Shown here: piece by piece, positions 27,105 to 38,596 of the stretch | Layout: each line of letters begins with the position of its first letter | How positions within the stretch are numbered: the first letter of the stretch is position 1 | Assembly: GCF_002104995.1 (NCBI RefSeq) | Contig: NW_024468259.1 | Location: 62,001-126,000, forward strand | Length of the DNA stretch: 64,000 nucleotides | Reading direction: 5' to 3' | Source: Linderina pennispora | Taxonomy: Eukaryota > Kickxellomycota > Kickxellomycetes > Kickxellales > Kickxellaceae | Program-made: the position numbers and the translations under genes | Notes under the pieces: model-generated | What the model saw: the letters and a program-made list of their open reading frames with translations, nothing else | Database searches by the model: none | What the model was told of the DNA's origin: nothing

Positions 27105-30100
27105 GCTGGTCTTTTTTATAACTTGAAGAATGGAATGCGGAAACAAAAATGATGCGTTGGCGTAGGGTGGCGATGCCCGGCTATTTTTTTTTTGACCGGG
27201 CTATAAAATCGGAGAAAAAATTAGGAGCGAATCGTAGCGTGACGAGTCTGCTGATGTGGCTCGCGTCCTCCCTCCTGCGTCAGCTTCCACACCTTCATGT
27301 CCTGGAACGGAGAATATAGATGTAGCCGCCTATACAGTATACTTGCCAGATATGCATTATCGAATACATGCCATTAAACCCAGACTGCATATAAATTAAT
27401 GTGCGGGTTTGTGGTTCGAGAGATACGTGCGAGTCATCAATGAAACGTCACAACCGCCATCAGGAGCAAGTTACGATCGATCAGAGTCCTATACTGCAGC
27501 GCACAGTCGCCCCAGAACACAGTACCAGTTTTCAGGTACTCAAGCCCCTGCTGGTGCCAAATGGACCCCGGCACCCCATGGCTGGGCATAAGGCGGGCCA
27601 TGTGCTAGGTTCATAACACCGTTTGCAACATGCCTGACATTGTCTGGCCCATGATATGAATGGAGTGGGCTTATACATTGTAAAAAAGCGCAGCTATCCC
27701 ACAAAGGTATGGACAAAAAAGAGCCTGGCACTACAACGAGACATATAGTACGCTGAACTACTAATCTGTGGACCCGGCGCAGATGTTGCAGAGGCTTCTT
27801 TTATCCAGGTAGATGTCGTCGCTTGGGATGCTGGCAATAACTGAGGCGTGCATTGGTCGACTCAAGATGAAGAAACAAAGGGAAAGATGAATTAATTTGG
27901 CGCTCGAGGAGTATGGAGGATGGAAAACTGCTTTTTCTTCCGGAGGTGTGTAGTGAACACTATGCTCTTGGTTTCAGCCTGGCAACCCTGCCCACATGCC
28001 GACAAGCGGACCTCATTTCCTGAGCCTCCTGCAAAACGAAATGTGCACTCATTCCGTTGCAAAAGAGGAGGGCGAATCCGCCTGGCATTTGCTTCGGTCA
28101 AGAATGTAGGGGCAGCTGTGAGGGAAAGGACACACACCCCCAGCACCCTTGGTCGTCCTTTGATATGCAAGAAACCAATTTGCACACCACACACATGCCG
28201 GTCCTGCCCACATTCTGCCTCTTGTTCTAAGCCTAGCTGCATGCTCTGCATTTTGGCGTAGAGGCGAGAAGCATTGCTCTTTCTCAGTAATCCAACTCGG
28301 AGAAACCCACATTGAGGCTTTTGTACCAGGACGACCCACGAGGGATCCGCCTCTGGCCACCTAGGATCCGCAATATCTGAGAAAATATTATTACAGATGC
28401 GCACCGAATTTTAATGAACTATTGAGATATGTACCAGCATACGCATGTACTGGTGCTCTCGCTCACAATACCATGAGAAGGATTCAAGGAGGTTCTCCAT
28501 CACACTCGAGAGCGGCCTTTGCTGGGGGTCAATCCCTATCGACGACAAGGAGCATTTCGACTTCCCTTTCTTTGCCCACTTAAATTGTGTTGAAAGGCAG
28601 CTTGTATGGAGGATGCAGAACATTTTCAGCAAATGGGATGTCGCAAAGTTTGACCACGAGAGCTTGGAAATCATGCCGTCACAAATTTTCAGAACGCACA
28701 GCCACAAATATCTGTTGGTCATGCATTTGCATACATCAGGCACCTCGGAGGTTGTCAGTTTTTCTTTTCAACAGGAGCATCCCCGGAAGAACTGAAAGCC
28801 ACTCACTATGAAGAGAAAAGGCTGTTCAAGATAATTGCTGTTAGGGTTCAAATGAAAGGCAGCACTCCACGTAAACAATATTGCCAGGTGTCATTTGGGA
28901 TTAGAGAAAATAAAAGACAATACGCTCACCCTGGTCACTACTCGATACTCTTGGTACATGCCCACAGCTTTCTTGGTAGGTGTCTGCCCTATCACTCTCT
29001 TTGTGATTGACATATGCGGACAAACAGGTTGCTTCTCTGCATGATGCATCTACTGCCCCCTTTCACTTGCTCTCGACCCACTTTTACAGATGGGAGTGAA
29101 AAAGCTCGATGCTATGTACATACTCAGATATGCATATGTAGGGGCAAATATTATTGCTGAGGATGAAATTGAAGAAAGGGCCGCTTGCGAAAAACAGAAC
29201 TAGACCTGCTCTCTCTTGTGGCCACCTGGGGGTTGCAATCCTCTCATCCTGCACCTCCCCATGAGATGTGTTCCTTCCTCAGCCCTTTTTTCTTCACTCT
29301 GGATGTTTTGGGCACAAGGTAGGAAATACAGGGCTGTGAAGAGTAGCAAAGCAAAAAGGAATGAGGAATGGATCTAAGATATGTGTATTTCCGTTGGGTG
29401 TGGAAGGATATTCGGATGGTGGTATGTCACTCCAAAAGTAACAGAGTCAAGGATTATATTGATATATGGATACTTAAAAACAAAGGAAAGAATAGGGGTG
29501 GGCTTAAATGTTTTATACTCTCGCTCAAGTAGCACAGCCAAAAGGAAATGGTATACAAGGGAACTAGCGTTAGCCGAAAGAAAAATTATGTAGTTACCAA
29601 CAGTATCAGCACACCACTGGGCTGGCATACTTGCGGAGAGATCGGTGAAGTCATCTTGTGGTTGAACTCTGAGCCACCGGGCACCTAAATACTACCCTGG
29701 ATATTAACCAAGCAAAGATTCTATCCGGATCCGAATCAGTGATAGGAACCTGATGTGTCCGTGGTATGAAGGATGCACTTAGCCATCATAGTACCATGTT
29801 TCTGAATTATGTTAGCGGACTTTGGCCATAACAGGCCATAGCACGGATCCACGGTGCCGCTTACCTCACTCTAGCGGCCTCGTTATAAAATGTGTTTCCT
29901 CCAAATTCCTAACGGCTGTTGTAATTGTATGTGTGTTTTCTGGTCACTGTGAAGCTAGAGTGTAAAATGATATTTAAAAAGTAATTACAATGCCAACATA
30001 TCTAATGTGATACATACAGATAATACAAAGGAGAGAGGAGGGTAAGCTATAGGCATCTAGAGAAGTGCTTGGGTGCTACAACCAAAAATTGAACACAAGG

Positions 30101-30725
30101 ATAAAAATGAGTATGGACATGTGTAGTCTACAATAATTGGATCGTTGGATTACATAATATATGACTGATTTGCGAGGTATCCATATATGCATGTTGCATG
30201 AGCATGTGATTCCAATAGCAAGTCACATGTTCAAGTTTTTTGTTTATTAGAAACTCAGCAAGATAATAAATCGATTGAATGTTATTTTCATGTAAATGGT
30301 TTCTTTCCTCCAGTTACTACACTGCCCATGGTTGGAGTTATTTTTTGTTGAAAATGCATGCCAGCATTCCATCAGACATCTTCAGTAGACTAATAAATAC
30401 TGTGCCCAAAGACATGTTCAGCAAGATGGGTGGTAATGTGCCGGTACATGGTCGAGTTCTATGCGGTATCACCGCCTGTGGGGGGGGTTGAAAAACGTGG
30501 CATTAGAAAGGCTCATGGATATGCGTCTGTTGATGCAGGCTGAAAGGACTTGGGATGCCTGCTCAACAGTGGAGGCAGCATATTGGCAACTCAGATTCCA
30601 TCTGGCTAGTTGTTGTGTTCTGTGCAACCCAGTGTTCTAACACGCATGTCTACTTGATATGCATTTCTTAGCACGTAACATTGCAAAAGTACACTATGAA
30701 TGGGCACGGCATATATCCCAAAGTC
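27105..30725. other. 3.6 kb region without a recognised gene
   Basis: The longest gene-poor stretch in the window, lower in GC than its surroundings. It should include the methyltransferase promoter and the RIM15 3' end. I found no tRNA, no intact transposon and no clear terminal repeats. One part, 27892-28765, is unusually poor in stop codons on the minus strand and is listed separately. Confidence 0.5.
27892..28765 (-). pseudogene. Low-stop stretch, possible decayed coding sequence
   Basis: One minus-strand frame stays open for about 290 codons apart from a single TAA at 28411-28413. Over a dozen stops would be expected by chance at this base composition. The plus strand also has two ~115-codon open stretches here in one frame. 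No ATG-initiated gene fits, and the translation resembles no family I know. It may be a relic gene, or an exon of a gene whose start I cannot see. Confidence 0.25.
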
Positions 30726-33700
30726 TCATGCAGGTGATGGCTTGGTATCGTAGGCGTTGATGGGCGAGCTGCGCATCATGCCAGCAACCGAGCTGTACGA
30801 TGATGTGCGTGGGGCTGGTGAGTGGTCGCGCTTCTGCTGGGCAACAGGGATGGGTGTAGCCGAGGCTGATGCGCTGGTGCTGCCCTGCTTGTCCGTCTGC
30901 GGGGTGCTGTTACCGGACGACGAGACACCCTTGTTGACGTTGCTCAGCAAAGCCAGATTCTTGTACGTGAAATCGTCAAACACACGCTCAGTCTCCTCGT
31001 CATCCAGCTCCTCACCTGGCTCCATGGCAACAGCATCAGCATTCTCAGAGCCAGCAATCGATCCGGGGCGGCTGAGGCGGTCGTCGGCGCGCTGCATTTT
31101 CATGTCGATTTCCGAGAGGTTCGCGTCAACGCCACGGCTGGGGCGGCGCGAGCGGCTGGTGGTGGACTTTTTGCCGTTCATCAGAATCTGCACAGAGGCG
31201 CAGCGCGAATGCGATTTGCTCGAGACATTCGACAGCGCAGGATCCTGGATGCCGTCAGAGTGCTGGCTGGGCGTGCGGCTCAGCGAGGCGAATTTGGCGT
31301 GACCAGCAGGCAATGGCGGCAGAGCAATGGCGGCGTTGGCAACCGAGGGCGGTGGGATCGGGCTTGCGGGCTCGAGGTCGTCGTCACCGATCTGCTCAAA
31401 GTCCGATTCACTGAGCGAGTTTAGGCTGTTACGTGTGCTCGACGACTCAGTCTTTGCCAGGGGACCAGCGGACTTTGGGCTCTGCTTTCCATCATCCTTG
31501 AATGAGTACCGGTCGCTGCTGTCCGCTGATGCAATCGACCCGTCCTTGGTTTCCGGAGCGCTCTCAGCAGGCTTCTTCAGGCCCTCAGGTGACATTTCGC
31601 TGAACAGCTTTTTCAGCTGGCCGATGCTTGGGGCACTACCGGTCTGCAAGGCGCTGGGCGGGAAGAGCGCTGGCTGCGACATGCGGCGCTCGCTCGAAAT
31701 TCCCGGGAAGGCACGCAGGATGGGCGGGTCCTTTTTGGCAGGGGCGGGAGAAGGGTCGGTGGGCTTTGCGGGAAGCACTGGGCGGCGAGCTGCGTCGATC
31801 TGCAGGAAGGTAGCGTTGGAGAGACGCTGGATTTCGGAGCGCTGGCAGGACTCGAAATAGCTCGTGTCGACGTCATCATCGGGCATAGGCACAAAGGGCG
31901 GCTCAATGCTGCGGATATTAGCAAGGTCCCAGTCGCTGTAGAGGGCGGCCTTGCGGAAATCCTTCCAGTGTGCGCGGCTGGCGGGGTCGGGGTGCAGCAG
32001 GGCGCGGATAAGCGACTGGGCGTTCTCACTCATGTATCCATCGTCGTCGGGCCAGTCAATGGCATGGTTGAGGATGTTGCGGAAGATGGCCTCGGGCGAC
32101 TCGTCGGTGAAGGGCGGGTAGCCGCAGAGGAACTCAAACAGACAGACACCCAACGCCCACCAGTCAACCGCCAGTCCGTTGCCAGCACCCAGCAGCAGCT
32201 CGGGCGCCAAGTAGTCGGGGGTGCCGAGGAACGCGCGCTCGCTTTTGCGGGCGTGGGCGCGCTTGGACGGCGGCGGGGCACGGCCAGCGTGCGGGTTGTT
32301 GGAGGCCGAGGCCGGCGCCGGAGCATTGTGGCCGGGCTTGGAGAGCTCCATCGTCCAGTACTCGTCGCTCTTGTCGGGGTCAGGCTCACTCTCAGGCTTG
32401 CCGTCGGCTCCGGCGCGTACAGCAACCTGGCTGAGGCCAAAGTCGCTGAGTTTGATGTGGCCATCACTGCAAAGAATGACGTTGTCCGGCTTGATATCGC
32501 GGTGGACGATAGAGTTGCGATGCAGGTAGTCGATAGCGCAGGCGATTTCGGCGGTGTAGAAGCGCGCAGCGTCCTCGTCCATGACGCCCCAGACGCGCAG
32601 AAGCCCGGCGAGATCGCCGCCGATCAGATACTCCATGACCAGGAACAGATGCTTCGACGAGTGGAAGGCGTAGTAGAGCTGAACAACCCAGTCGGCCGAC
32701 AGCAGCGACAGCGCGCGCCGCTCGGCCAACGCCTGGGTGACCATGTTTTTGTTGATCATGTCCTTCTTGCGCATGACCTTGATTGCATACAGGTCCTTTG
32801 TGGCCTTCTTGCGCGCCAGATACACGCGTCCGAATGCCCCGCGCGAGATCGGCTTGACGAAATCAAAGTCGTCGATCGACGGCATGCGCTGTGCCTTAGC
32901 CGAGGACTCGCGGCTGCAGGCGAATGTGCTGTTGGTGCGCTGCCGCGACGGAGACATGGCCGATGGCTCGCCGATCGCCGCACTGATGCTGGTGCTGATT
33001 GTCAGGCCAGCGGGTACAGCAGCCGGCGAGGGCGTCGATGGCTGCGACGGTGTCGACGGTGTCGATGGTGCCGACGGTGCCGACGGTGACGGCAGCATGA
33101 TGGGCGGCGGATGCTGCGCCGGGATGCGCAGCTTGCCTGTATGGGCGAATGGCGAGTTCCGACGCCGGAGCGTCGTCGGGCCAGCCGGCGGCGGAGTGCC
33201 CGGGCCAGGATTCTTGCGCGTATTGGCGACTCCGTGGTGGTGGCCGCGGAAGAGCGCAGCGAACAGTGAAACCAGCTTACGCGAACCGCTGCTGCTGCTG
33301 GCGTGCGAGTCGGTCTCGGAAGCATCGGCGTGTCGCAAATGGCGGCTGATGCTGCGGCGGCCCGGGCGCAATGGCTTTGAATGGCGCATGTCGCGCTGCG
33401 AGCTGCTGGCGCGGCTAACAGCCAGCAAATCGGGCGTGGCTGCGCCCGAGTCCGATTGGCCAATGTCGATGCTAGTGCGAGCGGACGCTGTCGGACTGTG
33501 GTTCTTGAAGTGAGCGAGCTGCGACCACGTCGGCAGGACGACTGGCTCGCTGGGCGCTGGCACCGGCGAGCCATCCTGCGCCTCACGCGTCAACTCGGCC
33601 TGGCGCTCGAGCCGGCTAAACTCTGTATCAAACTCCTCGATGATGGTTAGCTTCTCCTGGATGCGGCGCTGCAGCTGTCCGGCCACCCAAACCGTTTCGA

Positions 33701-36700
33701 TATCGGCGCGTGGCAATGCCGGTGTCGTTACGCGGTCGAGCTTGGCTGTGTATTTGGCAAACTTTGCCTTGGCAACGATCAGCGCGTGGTGCGAGTCGCC
33801 GTCGGGCCAGGCAAGCGCCCGTGCGGCGACGCGTCCAACCCGCTCCGCCTCACGCTCGGCCGCCTTGTCCCAGCGCCGCGTGCGCCTAAGCTCACTGAGC
33901 CTGCGCATGGCCGAGTCGCGCAGCCGCTTGATCCGCTGATTGGCCTCCTCGAGCTTCAGCGCGCGCGTCTGCTCCAGCATGCAGACATCTGAATGTGCAT
34001 TCAGCTCAGAGCGTGCAAATGACCGCTCGCACATGCGGCAGATCACTGGCTCATCCTCCTCTTCCTCGGGAATCGGCTTGATATCTCCGGTCACTGCCTC
34101 AGCCGCAGTCTCTTCAGCCGGCTTGACCTCCTCAATGGGCGAGGCCGGCGGACTCTTGTCATAGTCGCTGTGCGAATCGTCACCAAGAATAAGCGCCAGC
34201 TTCTCTTGTCGCGCCTGCTCATCGGCACCAAACATTGCTACGGCGCCGTATATGGTCGCTGGCCGCGTGATCTGCGGGGGCGCCACTGAAACTGGCGCTT
34301 GCTCGGTCGGCGGAGGTGGGACTGTGGGCTGCACCTGCAATGACGTGCGCTTGGACCGCGACACGCCCTCCTCCGTGGTTGCGCTGATGCGGCTCGGCCG
34401 GTGGGTCAGCGAGCGGCGGATCTGCGCATCGTCCAGTGACGGTCGGCTAGGCTCTGCACTGGCCTCCTGGTCACCCAGCAGCGGACCAAGCGCAGGGCGC
34501 ACAGAAGAGCGGGCAGCTCCAGCGGACCGTCCCATTGAACCACTAGCTGGTAGCAGCGAGACCAGCGATGCCGTCGAGCTGTGCGCGGTGCCGGGCACAA
34601 GCTGCGGACTGGATATGCGCGAGAGCGAGTCAGGTGCACGGGCCTTACCAGATCCTAGGAGTGGCTCAGAGCTATTGGTTTCATGCCGCAGGGCGTGTGC
34701 CAGCACGTTAGTATCGGTGCTGGTGCGCTTGAGCTGTTCGTGTACCTCGTCATGGGCCGCCACAGGCGAAGCCGAGGCAGCACGCGGCGATAAATCATTC
34801 TGGACAGCCATTGCTGATGACAATAATGGTGCGATGGCTGGTGGTACGCGCTGGGCAGTCTCGGGCGCCAGCAGTGGACTCGGGTACTGGCTGGTAGCGG
34901 GCGAAGCATCACCCGAGGCCGCATGGCGAGCACCGCTCTGCGCCAGCTGACTGACGGTTTGCGAGACCGTGGAAAAGTGGTACAGAACGTCGAGGATCAA
35001 AGAACCGATGCTGGCGTCGGACGAGAAGCGCGTGCGCTGCTGTGTCAGCAGGCCGAACAGTTGCTCGGTCAGTGAGCTGGTGAACGACACGTGGCCAAGC
35101 TCTGAGACCGTCGCGTGGCGGATCACGCCGATCAGCCCCAAGACGCGTCGCCGGAAATCATTGCGGCCATCGATACGCACTGCCTCCGACGGTGTGCGGC
35201 GGTGACCGCGCTTGACCTGCATGATCATTGCGTCGTCGCTACGCAAAGCCTCGCTGTCCTGCGCACAAACCACCGCGCCACTATCGGTCTCCCGCCACGC
35301 CCGCAATAGCCGATCGATATGCGCGTCGGCACGCGACTTGCTGACCACCAGAACCTGCCACAGCGCATCGCGCCTGGCTTGGCTGACACTGGCCGGCTCC
35401 AGCAGCTCACTGAGCCCGCTCGCTACGCTGTGTCCCGATGCGCTGCGCTGTACGGCCATTGTGCCGCGCGACTCCTCACCCGGACTGCCCGCAGACATGG
35501 ACGATCCCGGCCGACTTGCCACCGGCCGCTTGGCTTGGGCGCCTGTCGACGTCGCCCGCCCGCGCCCACCCATCACCGACTCCATGCTGGACGGCTCGGG
35601 TGCTGACCCGGGCTCGACGCGCAGCTGCGGCGCCCCACGGATATCCATTCCGCCCTTCTCCTTCAGCCGGATCGCATTAGTCGTCGCCGCGCGCGCCAAA
35701 TGCACTGGCTGTGAGGCCCCGCGCGGTCGCACGTGCTGCGCAACATGCGCTGTGCCTGGAAACGCCGGCGGCGGCGGCGTGCCCAAGTTACTCAACGCAT
35801 TTGATACTGTCGACGCGACCGACGATGCCTCGTAGTCCAGTGGCTCACTAGGGTACCGGTGCATCGACACATCCGAGCTGGCGATGCCCGAGGATGGCCC
35901 ACGTGACGGCAAACTGCCGGTGCGCCTATAGTCGACTGTGAACGGGATCCCGCCGTGTCCCCCGCTGCCCGGCAGCGACGTTACTGAACTGACTGTGCCC
36001 TGGACGTGGTCCTGCGCTGTAGATGACGCCGATGAATACGTGCGGGTGCCTGCCAGATCATGTGACAGCTGCCAGTCCAGCACCGCCGCATCAAACATTC
36101 CGTTCTGCTGGCTACCGGGCGTCCCCCATCCATGGAATCCTGCAAACGGCGATTCTACCGCTGTGCTGCGGTTGTTAGCCCCACTCGGCTCCTCACCTGC
36201 CCGGCGGTGTGTCATCTCCAGCTCACCGCCATCGTTATTCGATGCCGCCGACGTCCACGACTGCACCGAATCGGAGGTTGCTGAGATCGAGCTGCGCGAC
36301 GATACACCCGCATTGGGCTGACCCACCAGCATGGTGCTGAACCGCCGCTTGATCTGGTACGCCGACAGCAATCCCGATGATTCCTGGCTCGGCGTGCTAC
36401 CTTGCCGCCGCCTCGTACCTGCCTCGCCCGCCCAGTCCAGGGCACTGAGCGCGGTGCGTTTTTTTTGCGTCGTCGATCCAGCGACAACCTGCGACTGTGA
36501 CCTGCCGATACTGTGTTTTGGAAGGGTGTTAGCATTGGACGCGTCGCTCGTGAATCCGTCTGTCGACTGGTAGCTGAACCGCGGTGTCCTGCCTGATGGC
36601 TCGTTGGACTTGCTGCGCGAAATCTGCTCCTCGCCTGCCTGCGACTGCATTGAGGAGCGCGAGAGCTTGGGGAAGATGCTGCGCGATACACGCGCCATGG

Positions 36701-37544
36701 GCCGCACTACCGGCTGCTCATTCTCGTCTGAGTCCTCGGCCATGCTTAGCGACCGCCGTGACAAGGGGCTGGCCACGAGTGGCGGATTCACGCCCTTGGC
36801 TTTAATGTGTTGTGCAATGCGCTGTCCGCCCGATTCGGTCTTTTGCGTGACACTCTCTTCTGGCGCCTCTTCTGGAGCCTCCTTTGCGGCATCATCCGGG
36901 CCACTCTCTGGCTGTTTGGTCGCGAGCTCGCTCAGCTGCTGCTCGCTGACCTGCGATGTTGTGGCCGTGGTGAATGCACGGTGCCGCCGCAGCGACATCC
37001 CACCGGGCGACATATTGGACAGATTCTGCGCGCTGCGCATTGCCGGGCCCTTTGACAATTTGCTCTGCCGTCCCTCCGTCTCTGTGAATATCGCGCCTGG
37101 CGACGAATACAGAGACGGGCTGACGTACCGGCTCGGCGACATCTCCCCCTGTCCTTGCACCGCCAGGCTGTCCTGCGAGGTATTAGTTGAGCGCGAAAAC
37201 AGCCGGTTCACTTTGCCCTGCAATGCTGCGCTCGATAGCCGCCGCAACTTGCGCACAAAGTTCATCCCCGACGACCGCTTGTTCTCGCCTGGCTCATTGC
37301 GCGACCGCCCAGAATGCACTGACATGCTGGTGGGCGAGTGCGGGAGCACCGATGCCTCTGGTATTGCCGCGCCCTGGAGCCCGAGCCCCCCGTTAGTGCC
37401 CCGCCGGTGAATGCCCGTGCTGCCAGCGTCGTCTACTGCCAAGCTACTATCTGTCTGCTCAGCTGCCTCGCCAGTGCCTGCTGCTGTGGCCGTAGCGTCC
37501 CCGGATATAATATTGGTGGCGCTGCTATCTTCTGGTTCTGCCAT
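30726..37544 (-). CDS. RIM15: Rim15/Greatwall-type AGC protein kinase
   Basis: A single-exon 2272-residue kinase from ATG 37544. The first ~1150 residues are mostly disordered, Ser/Pro-rich and loaded with basic-directed SP and RRxS sites. A Cys2-His-Cys zinc-finger-like segment (CRMCERSFARSELNAHSDVC) lies near 1165, followed by a helical region. The kinase domain starts near 1556 (FDFVKPISRGAFGRVYLARK). It has HRDIKPDN near 1678, DFGLSQV near 1701 and GTPDYLAPE near 1776. A ~70-residue insert between DFG and APE is typical of Rim15/Greatwall. The C-terminus keeps FDDFTYKNLALLSNVNKG, the conserved tail motif. No response-regulator domain is visible at the end, unlike in yeast Rim15. It would act downstream of TORC1/PKA on endosulfines in quiescence entry. 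Confidence 0.93.
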   Translation of the reverse strand: MAEPEDSSATNIISGDATATAAGTGEAAEQTDSSLAVDDAGSTGIHRRGTNGGLGLQGAAIPEASVLPHSPTSMSVHSGRSRNEPGENKRSSGMNFVRKLRRLSSAALQGKVNRLFSRSTNTSQDSLAVQGQGEMSPSRYVSPSLYSSPGAIFTETEGRQSKLSKGPAMRSAQNLSNMSPGGMSLRRHRAFTTATTSQVSEQQLSELATKQPESGPDDAAKEAPEEAPEESVTQKTESGGQRIAQHIKAKGVNPPLVASPLSRRSLSMAEDSDENEQPVVRPMARVSRSIFPKLSRSSMQSQAGEEQISRSKSNEPSGRTPRFSYQSTDGFTSDASNANTLPKHSIGRSQSQVVAGSTTQKKRTALSALDWAGEAGTRRRQGSTPSQESSGLLSAYQIKRRFSTMLVGQPNAGVSSRSSISATSDSVQSWTSAASNNDGGELEMTHRRAGEEPSGANNRSTAVESPFAGFHGWGTPGSQQNGMFDAAVLDWQLSHDLAGTRTYSSASSTAQDHVQGTVSSVTSLPGSGGHGGIPFTVDYRRTGSLPSRGPSSGIASSDVSMHRYPSEPLDYEASSVASTVSNALSNLGTPPPPAFPGTAHVAQHVRPRGASQPVHLARAATTNAIRLKEKGGMDIRGAPQLRVEPGSAPEPSSMESVMGGRGRATSTGAQAKRPVASRPGSSMSAGSPGEESRGTMAVQRSASGHSVASGLSELLEPASVSQARRDALWQVLVVSKSRADAHIDRLLRAWRETDSGAVVCAQDSEALRSDDAMIMQVKRGHRRTPSEAVRIDGRNDFRRRVLGLIGVIRHATVSELGHVSFTSSLTEQLFGLLTQQRTRFSSDASIGSLILDVLYHFSTVSQTVSQLAQSGARHAASGDASPATSQYPSPLLAPETAQRVPPAIAPLLSSAMAVQNDLSPRAASASPVAAHDEVHEQLKRTSTDTNVLAHALRHETNSSEPLLGSGKARAPDSLSRISSPQLVPGTAHSSTASLVSLLPASGSMGRSAGAARSSVRPALGPLLGDQEASAEPSRPSLDDAQIRRSLTHRPSRISATTEEGVSRSKRTSLQVQPTVPPPPTEQAPVSVAPPQITRPATIYGAVAMFGADEQARQEKLALILGDDSHSDYDKSPPASPIEEVKPAEETAAEAVTGDIKPIPEEEEDEPVICRMCERSFARSELNAHSDVCMLEQTRALKLEEANQRIKRLRDSAMRRLSELRRTRRWDKAAEREAERVGRVAARALAWPDGDSHHALIVAKAKFAKYTAKLDRVTTPALPRADIETVWVAGQLQRRIQEKLTIIEEFDTEFSRLERQAELTREAQDGSPVPAPSEPVVLPTWSQLAHFKNHSPTASARTSIDIGQSDSGAATPDLLAVSRASSSQRDMRHSKPLRPGRRSISRHLRHADASETDSHASSSSGSRKLVSLFAALFRGHHHGVANTRKNPGPGTPPPAGPTTLRRRNSPFAHTGKLRIPAQHPPPIMLPSPSAPSAPSTPSTPSQPSTPSPAAVPAGLTISTSISAAIGEPSAMSPSRQRTNSTFACSRESSAKAQRMPSIDDFDFVKPISRGAFGRVYLARKKATKDLYAIKVMRKKDMINKNMVTQALAERRALSLLSADWVVQLYYAFHSSKHLFLVMEYLIGGDLAGLLRVWGVMDEDAARFYTAEIACAIDYLHRNSIVHRDIKPDNVILCSDGHIKLSDFGLSQVAVRAGADGKPESEPDPDKSDEYWTMELSKPGHNAPAPASASNNPHAGRAPPPSKRAHARKSERAFLGTPDYLAPELLLGAGNGLAVDWWALGVCLFEFLCGYPPFTDESPEAIFRNILNHAIDWPDDDGYMSENAQSLIRALLHPDPASRAHWKDFRKAALYSDWDLANIRSIEPPFVPMPDDDVDTSYFESCQRSEIQRLSNATFLQIDAARRPVLPAKPTDPSPAPAKKDPPILRAFPGISSERRMSQPALFPPSALQTGSAPSIGQLKKLFSEMSPEGLKKPAESAPETKDGSIASADSSDRYSFKDDGKQSPKSAGPLAKTESSSTRNSLNSLSESDFEQIGDDDLEPASPIPPPSVANAAIALPPLPAGHAKFASLSRTPSQHSDGIQDPALSNVSSKSHSRCASVQILMNGKKSTTSRSRRPSRGVDANLSEIDMKMQRADDRLSRPGSIAGSENADAVAMEPGEELDDEETERVFDDFTYKNLALLSNVNKGVSSSGNSTPQTDKQGSTSASASATPIPVAQQKRDHSPAPRTSSYSSVAGMMRSSPINAYDTKPSPA

Positions 37545-38596
37545 ATGCTATATATCCGTCACCCCAGCCCAAGGGGTGTTTTCTTCGAAAAGAGGGGTTG
37601 TGTGTTTCTGCTAGGGCAATGTGTCCGTCAAGCGGCTGCAATTTACCCTGTGTGCCTAAATGGAAATTGGAAATAATAGTAAGAGGGTGCGGGGGAATAA
37701 ACGATACACAGCCGTGGGCTATACAAGAAACCAATGGAGCTCCGGCTTTTCTTTTTGCATATATGTTTGTGTAGTGGAGAACGTCTCAAGACAAATATCT
37801 CGGGGATGCCCAGCATGCCTTACCTTGGCGATAACAGCGTAAACACCTAGAAGCAAAAATAAAAAACAAGGAATGTGTGTGCGGGTCACAGTTTACAGCG
37901 TATCTGAGCCCTGTGTGTATAAACCCCCTAGCGTTTGGTGCAAGCCGAAGGCAATGAGTCTGCTGCAAAGCGAAGAACGAAAGAAGATAGGGAAGTGTAA
38001 AAGTACCAGAATGAAACGAAAAATAGTGAAATGTAAAGAGAGACAAGAGAGTTTGCTGTTTGAAATTCTGCTTTGCTGCTCCTGTGTATTATTTTTTGGG
38101 AACAACGAAATCAAAATCGGGCTACTTTTTCGCAGCAGGAAAATAATGCACAAGCCTCACCCCTCCCCGCTCTCAGAATCTCGCTGCCCAGCGCATGTTG
38201 TGGATTTGCCCGCCATTGTCGTACAGCAAAAGAGCAGGGAAGCGCATTTTCTTTTGCGATTTGATGTGCTCTGTCTTTGAACAGCGCCATGCAAATGTTG
38301 ACATGCTTTACTGAAAGCCTCTCTGTTCAAACGACCTCTGAACACAGCAAGCACACGGCCAATCCAATCGCCAAGGTATCTGCGCAAAAAACGGGTGACG
38401 GTCTCGCCACACAGCAGAAAGAGGGCTTGTTCAGAACAGGGGAAAGCGATAATTCTAAAACCAGCAAAGTCATCGGTTTCCTTTTTTTCTTCCACTCCTG
38501 CTTTTCACCACTGAATATCATTTCTGTTACGATAATCGCTGCTGGCACCAAATGTACATATACGGAGCGCGAGTCTAGAACGAAGAATTTAGAACC
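37545..38596. other. Divergent intergenic region, RIM15 and MMM1
   Basis: One kilobase carrying both promoters, with A-rich tracts and no convincing coding sequence on either strand. Confidence 0.5.

Noticed and set aside
27105-27146. Longer N-terminus of the methyltransferase
   Set aside because: The extension begins at a non-ATG codon; ATG 27104 is the first good start.
31968-33089. 373-codon plus-strand frame inside RIM15
   Set aside because: It lies opposite the kinase domain and shows no domain of its own.
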